A DNA stretch of 56,025 nucleotides, from contig NZ_NMUA01000028.1 of assembly GCF_002312805.1 (NCBI RefSeq), positions 1-56,025 of the forward strand, written 5' to 3'. Within the stretch, counting starts at the first letter, position 1, and each line of letters starts with the position of its first letter. The notes under the pieces were generated by a model, which was not told the origin of the DNA, searched no databases, and saw only the letters and a program-made list of their open reading frames with translations. Made by a program: the position numbers and the translations under genes. This document shows positions 1-7,606 of the stretch, piece after piece. The DNA is from Sphingobium sp. D43FB. Lineage in GTDB: Bacteria; Pseudomonadota; Alphaproteobacteria; Sphingomonadales; Sphingomonadaceae.

Positions 1-48
1 CGCGCGCGGATCATCAACTTCCCCAAAATATGCGGAAAAATCATCCAT
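1..48 (-). CDS. Transposase N-terminus (partial), ISAs1 family-like
   Basis: An ATG at 48-46, preceded by a good GGAGG Shine-Dalgarno sequence, opens a frame encoding MDDFSAYFGEVDDPRA up to the window edge. A short hydrophobic/aromatic stretch followed by E-x-x-DPR is typical of the start of ISAs1-family (H-repeat-associated) DDE transposases. The catalytic domain lies outside the window, so neither activity nor intactness can be judged. An identical start is present at 55978-56025 on the other strand. Confidence 0.65.
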   Translation of the reverse strand, partial: MDDFSAYFGEVDDPRA

Positions 49-123
49 CGGTCGCCTCCAACTATGGAGACCACCCAAGAATCCCATTCGATCAATCGTT
101 CAAGCCCATATGCGATTCCCCTG
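1..123 (-). mobile_element. Left-hand insertion sequence terminus (ISAs1-like), truncated by window edge
   Basis: Bases 1-127 are the exact reverse complement of 55899-56025. The element's outer end is placed at 123, because the reverse strand there reads CAGGGGAATCG and the sequence diverges from the right-hand copy four bases further on. The element contains a GGAGG ribosome binding site and the start of a transposase gene running off the left edge. The family call rests only on the first 16 residues and the CAGGG-type terminus, so it is tentative. The four shared flanking bases (AGGG on the element's strand) belong to a REP-type hairpin into which the element inserted. Confidence 0.75.
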
Positions 124-233
124 CCCTGGAAGGGGAGGTGGCAGGGCGTAGCCCTGACGGAGGGGTGTCACGCTCTCGATAGGGTGACACCCCTCCACCG
201 GCTTCGCCGGTCCCCCTCCCCTTGCAGGGGAGG
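124..233. repeat. REPIN-like element, copy 1 (interrupted by the insertion sequence)
   Basis: The core is an inverted repeat GGAGGGGTGTCAC...GTGACACCCCTCC, flanked by small hairpins and closing with the palindrome CCTCCCCTTGCAGGGGAGG at 215-233. The same architecture occurs at 31441-31556 and 51782-51901. The left outer hairpin is incomplete because the insertion sequence enters it at base 123. No REP-associated tyrosine transposase (RAYT) gene is present in the window. Confidence 0.85.
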
Positions 234-301
234 ATTTTAGGGACATGCGCGAAGTCGATCCCGCATTTCCCATTTCCCCCAACCTGCCCTATCCTCCGCC
301 C

Positions 302-1195
302 ATGCCCTCCCCCGACCTCATAGACCGCTGGCGCCATCATCTTGCACTCGACCGCCGCCGGTCGACGCATACGGTGCGCGCCTATGTCGCGACGGCGGAG
401 CGACTGGTCGCTTTTCTCGAACAGCATCATGGTGCGGCGGTGACCGCTTCCAGCCTCGCGCGGATCGACCAGGCGGACCTGCGCGCCTTTCTGACGGTGC
501 GGCGGATGGACGGGATCGGCAATCTGTCAGCGGCGCGCGAGCTTTCCGCGGTGCGCGGTTTTCTACGCTTTATCGGCGGCGAGGACGCCCGCGTGCCACT
601 GCTCAAGGGACCACGGGCAAAGCGCGGCCTGCCCCGCCCCATCTCGCCCGACGAAGCCGTCGCGCTGGCGCAGGATATCGCCGAAACCGCGCGCCTGCCG
701 TGGATCGGTGCGCGCGACTGGGCGGTGCTGCTGCTGCTCTACGGCGCGGGACTGCGCATTGGCGAAGCCATGGGGCTGACCGGCGCGGCGCTGCCGCTCG
801 CCGATACGCTGCGCGTCACCGGCAAGCGCAACAAGACCCGGCAGGTCCCGCTATTGCCACAGGTTCGCCAGGCGATCGAGGCCTATGTCGAGCAATGCCC
901 CTTCCCCATGACCCGCGATGAAGCGCTGTTCCGGGGCGCGCGCGGCGGTCCGCTGTCGCCTGCGCTGATCCGCCGCGCCGTGCAGGGCGCGCGCGGTCGG
1001 CTGGGCCTGTCGGACCGCACCACGCCCCATGCGCTGCGCCACAGTTTCGCGACGCATTTGCTGGGGCGGGGCGCGGACCTGCGCAGTTTGCAGGAGTTGC
1101 TCGGCCATGCCAGCCTGTCATCGACCCAGGTCTATACCCAGGTCGATGCAGCACATTTGATGGACGTCTATCGTAACGCCCATCCGCGGGCCTAA
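302..1195 (+). CDS. xerC: Tyrosine recombinase XerC (XerC/XerD family)
   Basis: Site-specific recombinase that would resolve chromosome dimers at dif with its XerD partner. The N-terminal SAM-like DNA-binding domain covers about the first 90 residues. The catalytic domain shows the full set: Arg in GAGLRIGEA, Lys in GKRNKTRQ, HxxR in HALRHSF, His in LGHASLSS and the nucleophilic Tyr in VYTQV. Starting at 302 gives 297 aa, the usual XerC length, and lines up with the E. coli N-terminus. An in-frame ATG at 245 would add 19 residues and has a better upstream purine tract, but it lies at the edge of the REPIN. XerC rather than XerD is inferred from overall similarity and is less certain than the family. 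Confidence 0.85.
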   Translation: MPSPDLIDRWRHHLALDRRRSTHTVRAYVATAERLVAFLEQHHGAAVTASSLARIDQADLRAFLTVRRMDGIGNLSAARELSAVRGFLRFIGGEDARVPLLKGPRAKRGLPRPISPDEAVALAQDIAETARLPWIGARDWAVLLLLYGAGLRIGEAMGLTGAALPLADTLRVTGKRNKTRQVPLLPQVRQAIEAYVEQCPFPMTRDEALFRGARGGPLSPALIRRAVQGARGRLGLSDRTTPHALRHSFATHLLGRGADLRSLQELLGHASLSSTQVYTQVDAAHLMDVYRNAHPRA

Positions 1196-1213
1196 CCTTT
1201 GGGCCGTCAGGTC
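1192..1213. repeat. Degenerate duplicate of the dedA 3' end (footprint of an insertion)
   Basis: Read on the minus strand this stretch encodes Arg-Pro-Lys-Gly-stop preceded by a Trp codon turned into TGA. It matches the true dedA end (Trp-Arg-Pro-Lys-Gly-stop) at 2010-2030 with three differences in 21 bases, mostly at third codon positions. It directly abuts the xerC stop. This suggests that xerC and dedA were once convergent neighbours, and that the roughly 800 bp now between them, carrying the low-GC orphan gene, arrived with a copy of the dedA terminus. Confidence 0.55.
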
Positions 1214-1347
1214 ACCTACAGCAACAAGCGTATGTAACCGCATGTATTGTCAATAATGCCATTTGCCATAACTAGCCATTCATGGTTCGCACATCATTCT
1301 GCGATACCCGACCCCGCACGAACCGGTGATAGCAGGGGATAGCTTCA

Positions 1348-2007
1348 ATGGATAATCGCACCGGCTGGATCATGACCATTAGCTTGATTGTAGTGCTATC
1401 CCTCTTAGCTCTGCTGAAGAAGCCTCTCACTGGATATCTATCGCGCAAAAATGGCGTGCAAACAGCCGCGCAACGCTGGGCTGTAACGCCGACTTCCTAT
1501 TTTCAGCATTATCCCGGCCACGGGCAGGGATATTCTGGCTATACCGATCACGCGGCAATGGGTTACGAAGTGAATGACAGCTTATTGCAACAGTCACCCG
1601 AAATGCAGTTTGCTCTCGCAGGTTTTGCGCTGGGCTTCTTGGAAGGAATCGCAGATCGCGACGGCATTGGCGGTAAGCGCGTACAAATCCTTAGCCCAAC
1701 AATGCTAGATCAACATGCGCTTGGATGGCTGGGCCTGATGCAAAGCAAAGGCATCGACAATGCGCCGCCATCCACCCAAAATCTACATACCATCATCAAT
1801 TTGATCGGACGTGAATTGCGGGAATCTGGACCCGTCTGCATTCCTTACTGGGAAAAATGGCAGAGCCGGAATTATGGAAATCCTCGTCAAGAAAGCCTGC
1901 GCCGAAGTCGGACCACCGCAACAAAGCAGCAGGCACTGGTGATCCATTACGAAGAGCGACGAGAGGATGGACACCGGCTTGGACAATCTGCCGTAATGAC
2001 CGATTAG
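1348..2007 (+). CDS. Hypothetical membrane-anchored protein, probable acquired gene
   Basis: 219 residues that I do not recognise. Residues 7-24 form one hydrophobic N-terminal segment (ITISLIVVLSLLALL-like), which would anchor the protein with the rest on one side of the membrane. Residues 83-105 include a second, weakly hydrophobic patch (FALAGFALGFLEGIADRDG). The C-terminus is polar and rich in Arg, Gln and Glu. Base composition and codon use are visibly more AT-rich than all neighbours, with many AAA, TTA and AAT codons. The stop lies 2 bp from the convergent dedA stop. Together with the duplicated dedA end at 1192-1213 this points to horizontal acquisition. No function is proposed. Confidence 0.6.
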   Translation: MDNRTGWIMTISLIVVLSLLALLKKPLTGYLSRKNGVQTAAQRWAVTPTSYFQHYPGHGQGYSGYTDHAAMGYEVNDSLLQQSPEMQFALAGFALGFLEGIADRDGIGGKRVQILSPTMLDQHALGWLGLMQSKGIDNAPPSTQNLHTIINLIGRELRESGPVCIPYWEKWQSRNYGNPRQESLRRSRTTATKQQALVIHYEERREDGHRLGQSAVMTD

Positions 2008-2009
2008 GG

Positions 2010-2609
2010 TTAACCCTTGGGTCGCCAGGTCGCGAGCCGCCATAGATAAATCAGCACCGCCCCGACGACGCAGATTGTCGCCGCCGGGCCGATATATTTG
2101 TCGATCTCGCTGAAATTGCGGCCCAGCACGAACCCGGCATAAGCGAGGATGATGTTCCAGATCAGCGCGCCGCCTGCGGTCCAGGCCAGGAATTTGATAT
2201 GCCCCATCCGAAACAGTCCGGCGGGCAGCGAGATCATCGTCCGCAGCGCGGGCATGAAGCGGAAGACGAACACGACGATCTGGCCATATTTGCCGAACAA
2301 GCGATCCAGCGCCTCGACATCGCGCCACTCCAGCGTCGCCCAGCGGCCGTAGCGATCGACCAGCGGCTTCAACCGGGCAAAGCCGAGCACATGGCCGATT
2401 ATATACCAGAAATAATTGCCGATCGTGGTGCCGATCGTCCCGGCCAGTAGGAGCCAGCCCATGTCCATCCGCCCCTGGCCGACACGAATGCCGCCAATGC
2501 CCATGATCAGTTCGGACGGGATCGGCGGAAAGACATTTTCCAGCACCATCAGCAGGAAAATGCCCCAATAGCCGCCCGCATCGATCAGGCGGAGAACCCA
2601 GTCAGTCAA
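2010..2609 (-). CDS. DedA family inner-membrane protein
   Basis: 199-residue DedA/VTT-domain protein. Bacterial family members act in the inner membrane as proposed proton-dependent lipid (undecaprenyl phosphate or phospholipid) transporters and affect envelope integrity. Diagnostic features are Glu24 followed by the re-entrant motif PPIPSE (28-33), the glycine-rich GTTIGNYFWYIIGH segment, and the second re-entrant loop FRFMPALRT...LPAGLFRM. Length is typical. The gene converges with the orphan gene. Its upstream side faces the 3' end of gshB across a palindromic repeat, so it may be transcribed from its own promoter or by readthrough from gshB. Confidence 0.9.
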   Translation of the reverse strand: MTDWVLRLIDAGGYWGIFLLMVLENVFPPIPSELIMGIGGIRVGQGRMDMGWLLLAGTIGTTIGNYFWYIIGHVLGFARLKPLVDRYGRWATLEWRDVEALDRLFGKYGQIVVFVFRFMPALRTMISLPAGLFRMGHIKFLAWTAGGALIWNIILAYAGFVLGRNFSEIDKYIGPAATICVVGAVLIYLWRLATWRPKG

Positions 2610-2623
2610 ACCACGCGCTCCCC

Positions 2624-2703
2624 GTCATGCCAGCGCACGCTAGCATCCCTCTTTCTTGTCGCGCCAGAGGAAGAAGGGAGATCCCAGCTTTCGCTGGGAT
2701 GAC
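2624..2703. repeat. Extragenic palindrome (GTCATCCCAGCG type)
   Basis: The outer arms GTCATGCCAGCG and CGCTGGGATGAC are inverted, and an inner hairpin ATCCCAGC/GCTGGGAT sits near the right end. It fills the gap between gshB and dedA on the minus strand. It differs in sequence from the other two repeat families in this window and may also act as an intergenic stem-loop stabilising the gshB message. Confidence 0.7.
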
Positions 2704-2721
2704 GATGGAGCATCATGCGGA

Positions 2722-3696
2722 TTAGGCCGCCACGCGCGCTGCCAACCGGGCGTCGATCGCGTCCCAGATCAGCCCGCCGGTGTCGGTCCCGTCGAACGCC
2801 TCGATCGAGACGATGCCAGTCGGCGAGGTCACGTTGATTTCGGTCAGCCATTCGCCGCCGATCACGTCGATGCCCACGAACAGCAGGCCGCGACGCTTGA
2901 GTTCCGGTCCCATCGCCGCGCAGATTTCGCGCTCCTTGTCGGTCAGCACGGTCTTGGCCGCAGAGCCGCCGACCGCCAGGTTGGACCGGATCTCACCCGC
3001 GCCGGGAATGCGGTTGACCGCCCCCGCGACTTCGCCATCGACCAGCACGATGCGCTTGTCGCCCTCCGCGACGCCGGGGATGAAGGCCTGAACCATGAAA
3101 GGCTCGACCCATGAGGCGTTGAAGAGTTCCACCAGCGAGGAAAGGTTGGCCCCATTTTTACCGACATGGAACACCGCCACGCCGCCATTGCCATAGAGCG
3201 GCTTGACCACGATCTCGCCATGTTCGGCGAGGAAAGATCGCACTTCGGCCAGGTCGCGGGTGATCATCGTCGGCGGCATGAAGCGCGCATAGTCCAGCAC
3301 GAACAATTTTTCCGGCGCATTGCGGACGCTGGCGGGGTCGTTGACCACCAGCGTCTCATCCTGCACCCGCTCCAGCAAATGGGTGGCGGTGATGTAGGAC
3401 AGGTCGAACGGTGGGTCTTGCCGCATCAGCACGACATCGACATCGCGGCCAAGGTCGATCATCTCTTCCGGCCCATAAGCGAAATGATCGCCATCCACCT
3501 TCTGCACATGCACCGGCCGCGCCTTGGCCAACACCCGGCCGTCGCGGAACGTCAGGTCATGGGCGAGATAATGGTAGAGCCGGTGCCCGCGCGCCTGCCC
3601 CGCCAGCATGATGTGGAAAGTCGAATCGCCCGCGATCTTGATGCCCTCCATCGGGTCCATCTGCACCGCGACGGTCAGGGGGTTGAGTTCGGTCAT
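2722..3696 (-). CDS. gshB: Glutathione synthetase
   Basis: ATP-grasp enzyme joining gamma-glutamylcysteine and glycine to make glutathione. From the ATG at 3696 it is 324 residues, close to E. coli GshB (316). Recognisable elements are the N-terminal VAVQMDPMEGIKIAGDST segment, MRQDPPFD, the ATP-grasp segment EIVVKPLYGNGG, and the C-terminal metal-binding INVTSPTG. An upstream in-frame ATG at 3717 would add seven residues but touches a palindromic repeat. The inner ATG has an AAGGA sequence at proper distance, so I prefer it. The gene is downstream of yraN and rsmI on the same strand, an order common in alphaproteobacteria. Confidence 0.93.
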   Translation of the reverse strand: MTELNPLTVAVQMDPMEGIKIAGDSTFHIMLAGQARGHRLYHYLAHDLTFRDGRVLAKARPVHVQKVDGDHFAYGPEEMIDLGRDVDVVLMRQDPPFDLSYITATHLLERVQDETLVVNDPASVRNAPEKLFVLDYARFMPPTMITRDLAEVRSFLAEHGEIVVKPLYGNGGVAVFHVGKNGANLSSLVELFNASWVEPFMVQAFIPGVAEGDKRIVLVDGEVAGAVNRIPGAGEIRSNLAVGGSAAKTVLTDKEREICAAMGPELKRRGLLFVGIDVIGGEWLTEINVTSPTGIVSIEAFDGTDTGGLIWDAIDARLAARVAA

Positions 3697-3717
3697 GCGC
3701 TGCGCTTCCTTCTTCAT

Positions 3718-3832
3718 CCGTTCGTGCTGAGTAGGGACTGAGCGAAGTCGAAGTCCCGTATCGAAGCATCGCCCGGCCCCCTCCTTCGATACGCCGCTTC
3801 GACTTCGCTCAGCGGCTACTCAGGACGAACGG
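3718..3832. repeat. CCGTTCG...CGAACGG palindrome, copy 1
   Basis: The 115-bp stretch starts CCGTTCG and ends CGAACGG, with nested inverted arms (GACTGAGCGAAGTCGAAG and CTTCGACTTCGCTCAG; TATCGAAG and CTTCGATA). It fills the gap between yraN and gshB. Related copies lie at 14815, 28369, 31609, 34372 and 50529. Confidence 0.8.
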
Positions 3833-3843
3833 GGAAGCGAGGT

Positions 3844-4197
3844 TCACCCCCCATGCCAGACATTCGCCAGATGGCGTGGCGGGCGGCCCGGCGCAAGGAG
3901 GATGACGTCGATTCGCATATCGTCCCCCGCTTTGCCCAGCTCATGCCACAATATTTCCGCCGCCGCCGCGACCCGGCGCAACCGCCGCTCGTCGATCGCC
4001 AGGTCCAGTTCCGCCGCCGTGGCGCGCGCCTTCACCTCGACAAAGGCCAGCATCGCGCCCTTGCGCGCCACCAGATCGACCTCCCCTGCCGCTGTCCGCA
4101 TCCGCCGCCCGACAATCTGCCAGCCTTTCAGCCGCAGCCACCAGGCCGCGATCCGCTCCGCCTGACGCCCGCGCCGCTCGGCCGTTTCGCGCTTCAC
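3844..4197 (-). CDS. YraN family (UPF0102) endonuclease-fold protein
   Basis: 117 residues with the UPF0102 restriction-endonuclease-like core: the GEVDLVARKG segment, then AFVEVKAR (the E-x-K metal site), then the conserved helix with basic residues. The cellular role of the family is not established. I chose the GTG at 4197 because it overlaps the rsmI stop (GTGA), giving translational coupling and a normal length. The longer frame upstream lies wholly inside rsmI. The order rsmI-yraN-gshB supports the assignment. Confidence 0.88.
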   Translation of the reverse strand: MKRETAERRGRQAERIAAWWLRLKGWQIVGRRMRTAAGEVDLVARKGAMLAFVEVKARATAAELDLAIDERRLRRVAAAAEILWHELGKAGDDMRIDVILLAPGRPPRHLANVWHGG

Positions 4198-5036
4198 CCC
4201 TTCAATTCCGTCGCCCGATCGTAGAGCGTCCGCCGGTCCAGCCCCAGCTTCTTGGCCACCTCGCCCGCCGCCTTCGACACGGACAGCCGGGTCAGCGCCT
4301 CGCGCAGCGCCGCGTCGGCATCTTCGGCGGTGGCGGGCGGCGCTTCGCCCGGCGGCCCGACCGTCACCACGATCTCCCCCCTGGGCGCGGCCTCGGCATA
4401 GCGGGCGGACAGTTCGCTCAGCGTCCCGCACGCCGTTTCCTCGAACGTCTTGCTGATCTCTCGGCTGACCGCTGCCTCCCGGTCGCCCAGATGCGCCGCC
4501 ATCGCCGACAGGCTTTCCGACAGGCGCGGGCCGCTTTCGTAGAAGACCAGAGTCGCCCGCAATCCCGCCACCTCGTCCAGCGCATCGCCCCGTGCCTTGG
4601 CCTTGCTCGGCAGGAAGCCCATGAAAAGGAAACGATCGGTCGGCAGCCCCGACAGCGTCAGCGCTGCGATCGCCGCGCTCGGCCCCGGCAGCGTCGTGAT
4701 CATGCGCCCCGCCGCCCGCGCGTCGCGCACCAGCTTGTAGCCCGGATCGGAAATCAGCGGCGTCCCCGCATCCGACAACAGCGCGACCGATTCGCCCGCC
4801 ATCCGCTCGACCAGCCGCTGGCGCACATTTTCGCCGCTATGGTCATGATAGGGCAGCATCGGCCGATCAGAGCCTGCATGGCGGAGCAGCCGCGCGCTGA
4901 CCCGCGTATCCTCGACCGCGACGACATCGGCCAGCCGCAATACCTCCGCCGCACGGGGAGTGAGGTCACCAAGGTTGCCGATCGGCCCCGCGACGATATA
5001 AAGCCCAGGTTCAAGACCCGATGATTGAGTTTCCAT
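4194..5036 (-). CDS. rsmI: 16S rRNA (cytidine1402-2'-O)-methyltransferase RsmI
   Basis: 280-residue SAM-dependent methyltransferase of the tetrapyrrole-methylase fold that modifies C1402 in the ribosomal P site. The N-terminus LYIVAGPIGNLGD, the VEDTR motif, LLSDAGTPLISDPG and the LPGPSA loop are characteristic of RsmI. The C-terminal HTH-like tail SKAAGEVAKKLGLDRRTLY is also typical. It is divergent from the lipoprotein gene at 5048, with only 11 bp between start codons, and its stop overlaps the yraN start. Confidence 0.95.
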   Translation of the reverse strand: METQSSGLEPGLYIVAGPIGNLGDLTPRAAEVLRLADVVAVEDTRVSARLLRHAGSDRPMLPYHDHSGENVRQRLVERMAGESVALLSDAGTPLISDPGYKLVRDARAAGRMITTLPGPSAAIAALTLSGLPTDRFLFMGFLPSKAKARGDALDEVAGLRATLVFYESGPRLSESLSAMAAHLGDREAAVSREISKTFEETACGTLSELSARYAEAAPRGEIVVTVGPPGEAPPATAEDADAALREALTRLSVSKAAGEVAKKLGLDRRTLYDRATELKG

Positions 5037-5047
5037 AAGGACGCCAG

Positions 5048-6253
5048 ATGACAGAGACGGATGCCTCCCGGCAAGCGGACTTGTTCGCTTCCCTCAAACG
5101 CGGCGCACGGCTGGCTTTCGCCGCGAGCGCCCTGCTGCTCGCCGCCTGTCAGTCGATCGTCCCCAAGGGACCGGCACCGACGACGCCCAGCGGCCCGGCC
5201 CAGCCGTCCGGCCCGACCGTGACCGAAGGTCTGCCGACCGACACGCTGCGCCATCGCGTCGCGCTACTGGTGCCGATGACCGGCACCAATGCGGGCGTCG
5301 GCCAGTCGATCGCCAACGCCACCACGCTGGCGCTGATGGATACCAAGACGGACAAGGTCCGCATCACCACCTATGACACCGCGCTGGGTGCGGCGGCGGC
5401 GGCCAACAAGGCGCTCGCCGATGGCAACCGCCTGATCCTTGGCCCCTTGCTGGCCGACGACGCCCGCGTGATCGGGCCGATCGCGGCGCGCGCCAATGTG
5501 CCGGTGATCAGCTTTTCCAACGACAGCGGCGTCGCCGGCAGCGGCGTATATATCATGGGTTACAACCCCAATCAGTCGATCGAGCGCGTCGTCGGCTTCG
5601 CCCGGCAAAAGGGGCTGAGCCAGTTCGGCGCGCTGATCCCGCGCGGCACCTATGGCGAGCGGGCGGGCAATGCCCTGCTGCGCGCGGTCGAACAGGCGGG
5701 CGGCACGGTCGTATCGATGCAGACCTTCGACCGCAGCCCCGCATCGATGACGGCGGCGGTCAAGAAATTGCAGGCCTCCTCCAGCTATGACGCGCTGCTG
5801 ATCGCCGACAGCGGCCGCGTCGCGCTGCAGATCGCGCCGATCGTGCGCAAAAATGGCGGCGCGACCGCGCGGCTGCTCGGCACCGAATTGTGGAATACCG
5901 AAGGCACGCTGGCGGCCAGCCCCATGCTGCGCGGTGCCTGGTTCGCCAGCGTCTCCGACAGCCTCTATCGCCAGCTCGCCACCAAATATCGCGCCCGCTA
6001 TGGCAGCACGCCCTTCCGCCTGTCCTCGCTTGGCTATGACGCCGTGCTGCTGACCGTGCGGATCGCGCAGGACTGGAAGCCCGGCAGTGCCTTCCCCGCC
6101 GCGCGGCTGCGCGACGCGGGCGGTTTTTCCGGCATCGACGGTGCCTTCCGCTTCTCGCGCTCCGGCGTTGCCGAACGCGCGCTCGAAGTGACCGAAATCG
6201 GCGCAGGCAACATGACCGTCATCGCGCCCGCGCCCCGCAGCTTCGGGGATTAA
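5048..6253 (+). CDS. Penicillin-binding protein activator, LppC/LpoA-like lipoprotein
   Basis: 401 residues. Residues 20-36 form a lipoprotein signal peptide ending in the lipobox LLAACQ (Cys34), so the protein should be anchored in the outer membrane facing the periplasm. After a Pro-rich linker, a type I periplasmic-binding-like domain begins at RHVALLVPMTG-like residues and runs to the end (ANVPVISFSND, LIPRGTYGERAG). This matches the C-terminal domain of LpoA, which activates PBP1A in E. coli. The N-terminal TPR domain of gammaproteobacterial LpoA is absent, as usual for alphaproteobacteria. Divergence from rsmI is a conserved arrangement. Confidence 0.85.
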   Translation: MTETDASRQADLFASLKRGARLAFAASALLLAACQSIVPKGPAPTTPSGPAQPSGPTVTEGLPTDTLRHRVALLVPMTGTNAGVGQSIANATTLALMDTKTDKVRITTYDTALGAAAAANKALADGNRLILGPLLADDARVIGPIAARANVPVISFSNDSGVAGSGVYIMGYNPNQSIERVVGFARQKGLSQFGALIPRGTYGERAGNALLRAVEQAGGTVVSMQTFDRSPASMTAAVKKLQASSSYDALLIADSGRVALQIAPIVRKNGGATARLLGTELWNTEGTLAASPMLRGAWFASVSDSLYRQLATKYRARYGSTPFRLSSLGYDAVLLTVRIAQDWKPGSAFPAARLRDAGGFSGIDGAFRFSRSGVAERALEVTEIGAGNMTVIAPAPRSFGD

Positions 6254-6264
6254 ACCGACCGTCC

Positions 6265-6299
6265 GCCAGGCGCAGGATTTTCCCTGTCCTGCGCCTGGC
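6265..6299. terminator. Strong stem-loop after the lipoprotein gene
   Basis: Perfect 13-bp arms GCCAGGCGCAGGA and TCCTGCGCCTGGC enclose a 9-base loop, 11 bp after the lipoprotein stop. No U-tract follows, so it could be a weak terminator or an mRNA-stabilising hairpin. Confidence 0.5.
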
Positions 6300-6355
6300 G
6301 ATGGCGGCATAGTCCCATCTGGTCCGTTTCGGGTCTGAAAAGGGAGCGCTCGTCC

Positions 6356-7606
6356 ATGTCCTTGACCGTCCGCATCCTTGTCGCGCTGATCCTGGGCCTG
6401 GCAGGTGGTATCGCCCTTGCTGAAGGGGGTCAGGGGTGGGACGTACCGCTGCTGTCCGTTGCGCAGCCGATTGGCAAGGCGTGGCTCAACGGCCTGCAAA
6501 TGCCGCTCATCCCCCTCATTTTCGCGCTGCTCGTGACCGGCATTGCGCAGGCGGCCACGACAGCACGCACCAATGGCATGGCCGGGCGCGCCATTGGCCT
6601 GTTCGCCCTGCTGCTGGTCGCCTCCTCCACGGTCGCGGCGCTCGTTGGGCCGTTGCTGCTGCAGCTCTGGCCTGTGCCTTCGGGCGCGGTCGGCATGTTG
6701 ACGGGGGCGCAGGGCGCGGCGGAGGTGCCCGGCGTGCGGCCGTCAGCCGACTGGCTGCTGGGCTTCATCCCCGCCAATCCGATCAAGGCGGCCGCCGAGG
6801 GCGAGGTCGTCGCCGTCGTGCTGTTCGCGCTCATCTTCGGCTTTGCCGTTACCCGCATCGCCGACGCGCGTCGCGCGCAGTTGACCGGCCTGTTCGACGC
6901 GCTGACCGACGCGCTGCTGGTCGTGGTGCAATGGGTGCTGTGGCTTGCCCCGATCGGCGTGTTCGCGCTGGCGCTGGTGGCGGGCGCGCGGTCGGGCCTC
7001 GCCACCGCTGGCGCGTTGCTCCACTATATCGGCTTCATCGTGCTGATCTGCCTGGTCGTCACCCTGCTCGTCTATCCGCTGGTGGCGCTGCTCGGCCGAA
7101 TCGCGCCAGGGCGTTTCGCGCGCGCCGCCTTCCCGGCCCAGGCCATCGCCTTCTCGACCCAAAGCTCGATCGCCTCGCTGCCTGCCATGATCCAGGCAAG
7201 CGACGGGCCGCTGGACGTCCGCCCGACCACGCGCAGCATCGTCCTGCCGCTCGCCATATCGCTGTTCCGCATCACCAGCCCGCCCGCCAATCTGGGCGTC
7301 GCCCTCTATGTGGCGGCGATGAACGGGGTCATGCTGGGACCGGTGCAATTGGCCATGGGCGTGGCGATCGCCGCGATCGTCAGCCTGGCCGCGGTCGGCC
7401 TGCCCAGCCAGGTCAGTTTCTTCACCACCACCGGTCCCATCTGCCTTGCCATGGGCGTGCCGGTGGAGGCGCTACCGCTGTTGCTGGCGGTGGAGACGGT
7501 GCCCGACATCTTCCGCACCGTCGGCAATGTGACCGCCGACATGGCGGTAACGCGCATCATCGATCAGAACGGCGTTATGGAATCCGACGCGCCGTCAGGA
7601 TCTTGA
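6356..7606 (+). CDS. Dicarboxylate/amino acid:cation symporter (DAACS family)
   Basis: 416-residue polytopic inner-membrane transporter. The N-terminal hydrophobic segments (ILVALILGLAGG), the serine-rich reentrant hairpin region (FSTQSSIASLPAMI) and the later LPLAISLFRITSP and VPVEALPLLLAVETVPDIFRTVGNVTAD segments match sodium- or proton-coupled C4-dicarboxylate, glutamate and aspartate carriers. The final segment carries the conserved D..RT..N..D residues that bind cation and substrate in GltPh-like proteins. The particular substrate cannot be assigned. The gene overlaps the convergent cyclophilin gene by 32 bp at its 3' end. Confidence 0.85.
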   Translation: MSLTVRILVALILGLAGGIALAEGGQGWDVPLLSVAQPIGKAWLNGLQMPLIPLIFALLVTGIAQAATTARTNGMAGRAIGLFALLLVASSTVAALVGPLLLQLWPVPSGAVGMLTGAQGAAEVPGVRPSADWLLGFIPANPIKAAAEGEVVAVVLFALIFGFAVTRIADARRAQLTGLFDALTDALLVVVQWVLWLAPIGVFALALVAGARSGLATAGALLHYIGFIVLICLVVTLLVYPLVALLGRIAPGRFARAAFPAQAIAFSTQSSIASLPAMIQASDGPLDVRPTTRSIVLPLAISLFRITSPPANLGVALYVAAMNGVMLGPVQLAMGVAIAAIVSLAAVGLPSQVSFFTTTGPICLAMGVPVEALPLLLAVETVPDIFRTVGNVTADMAVTRIIDQNGVMESDAPSGS

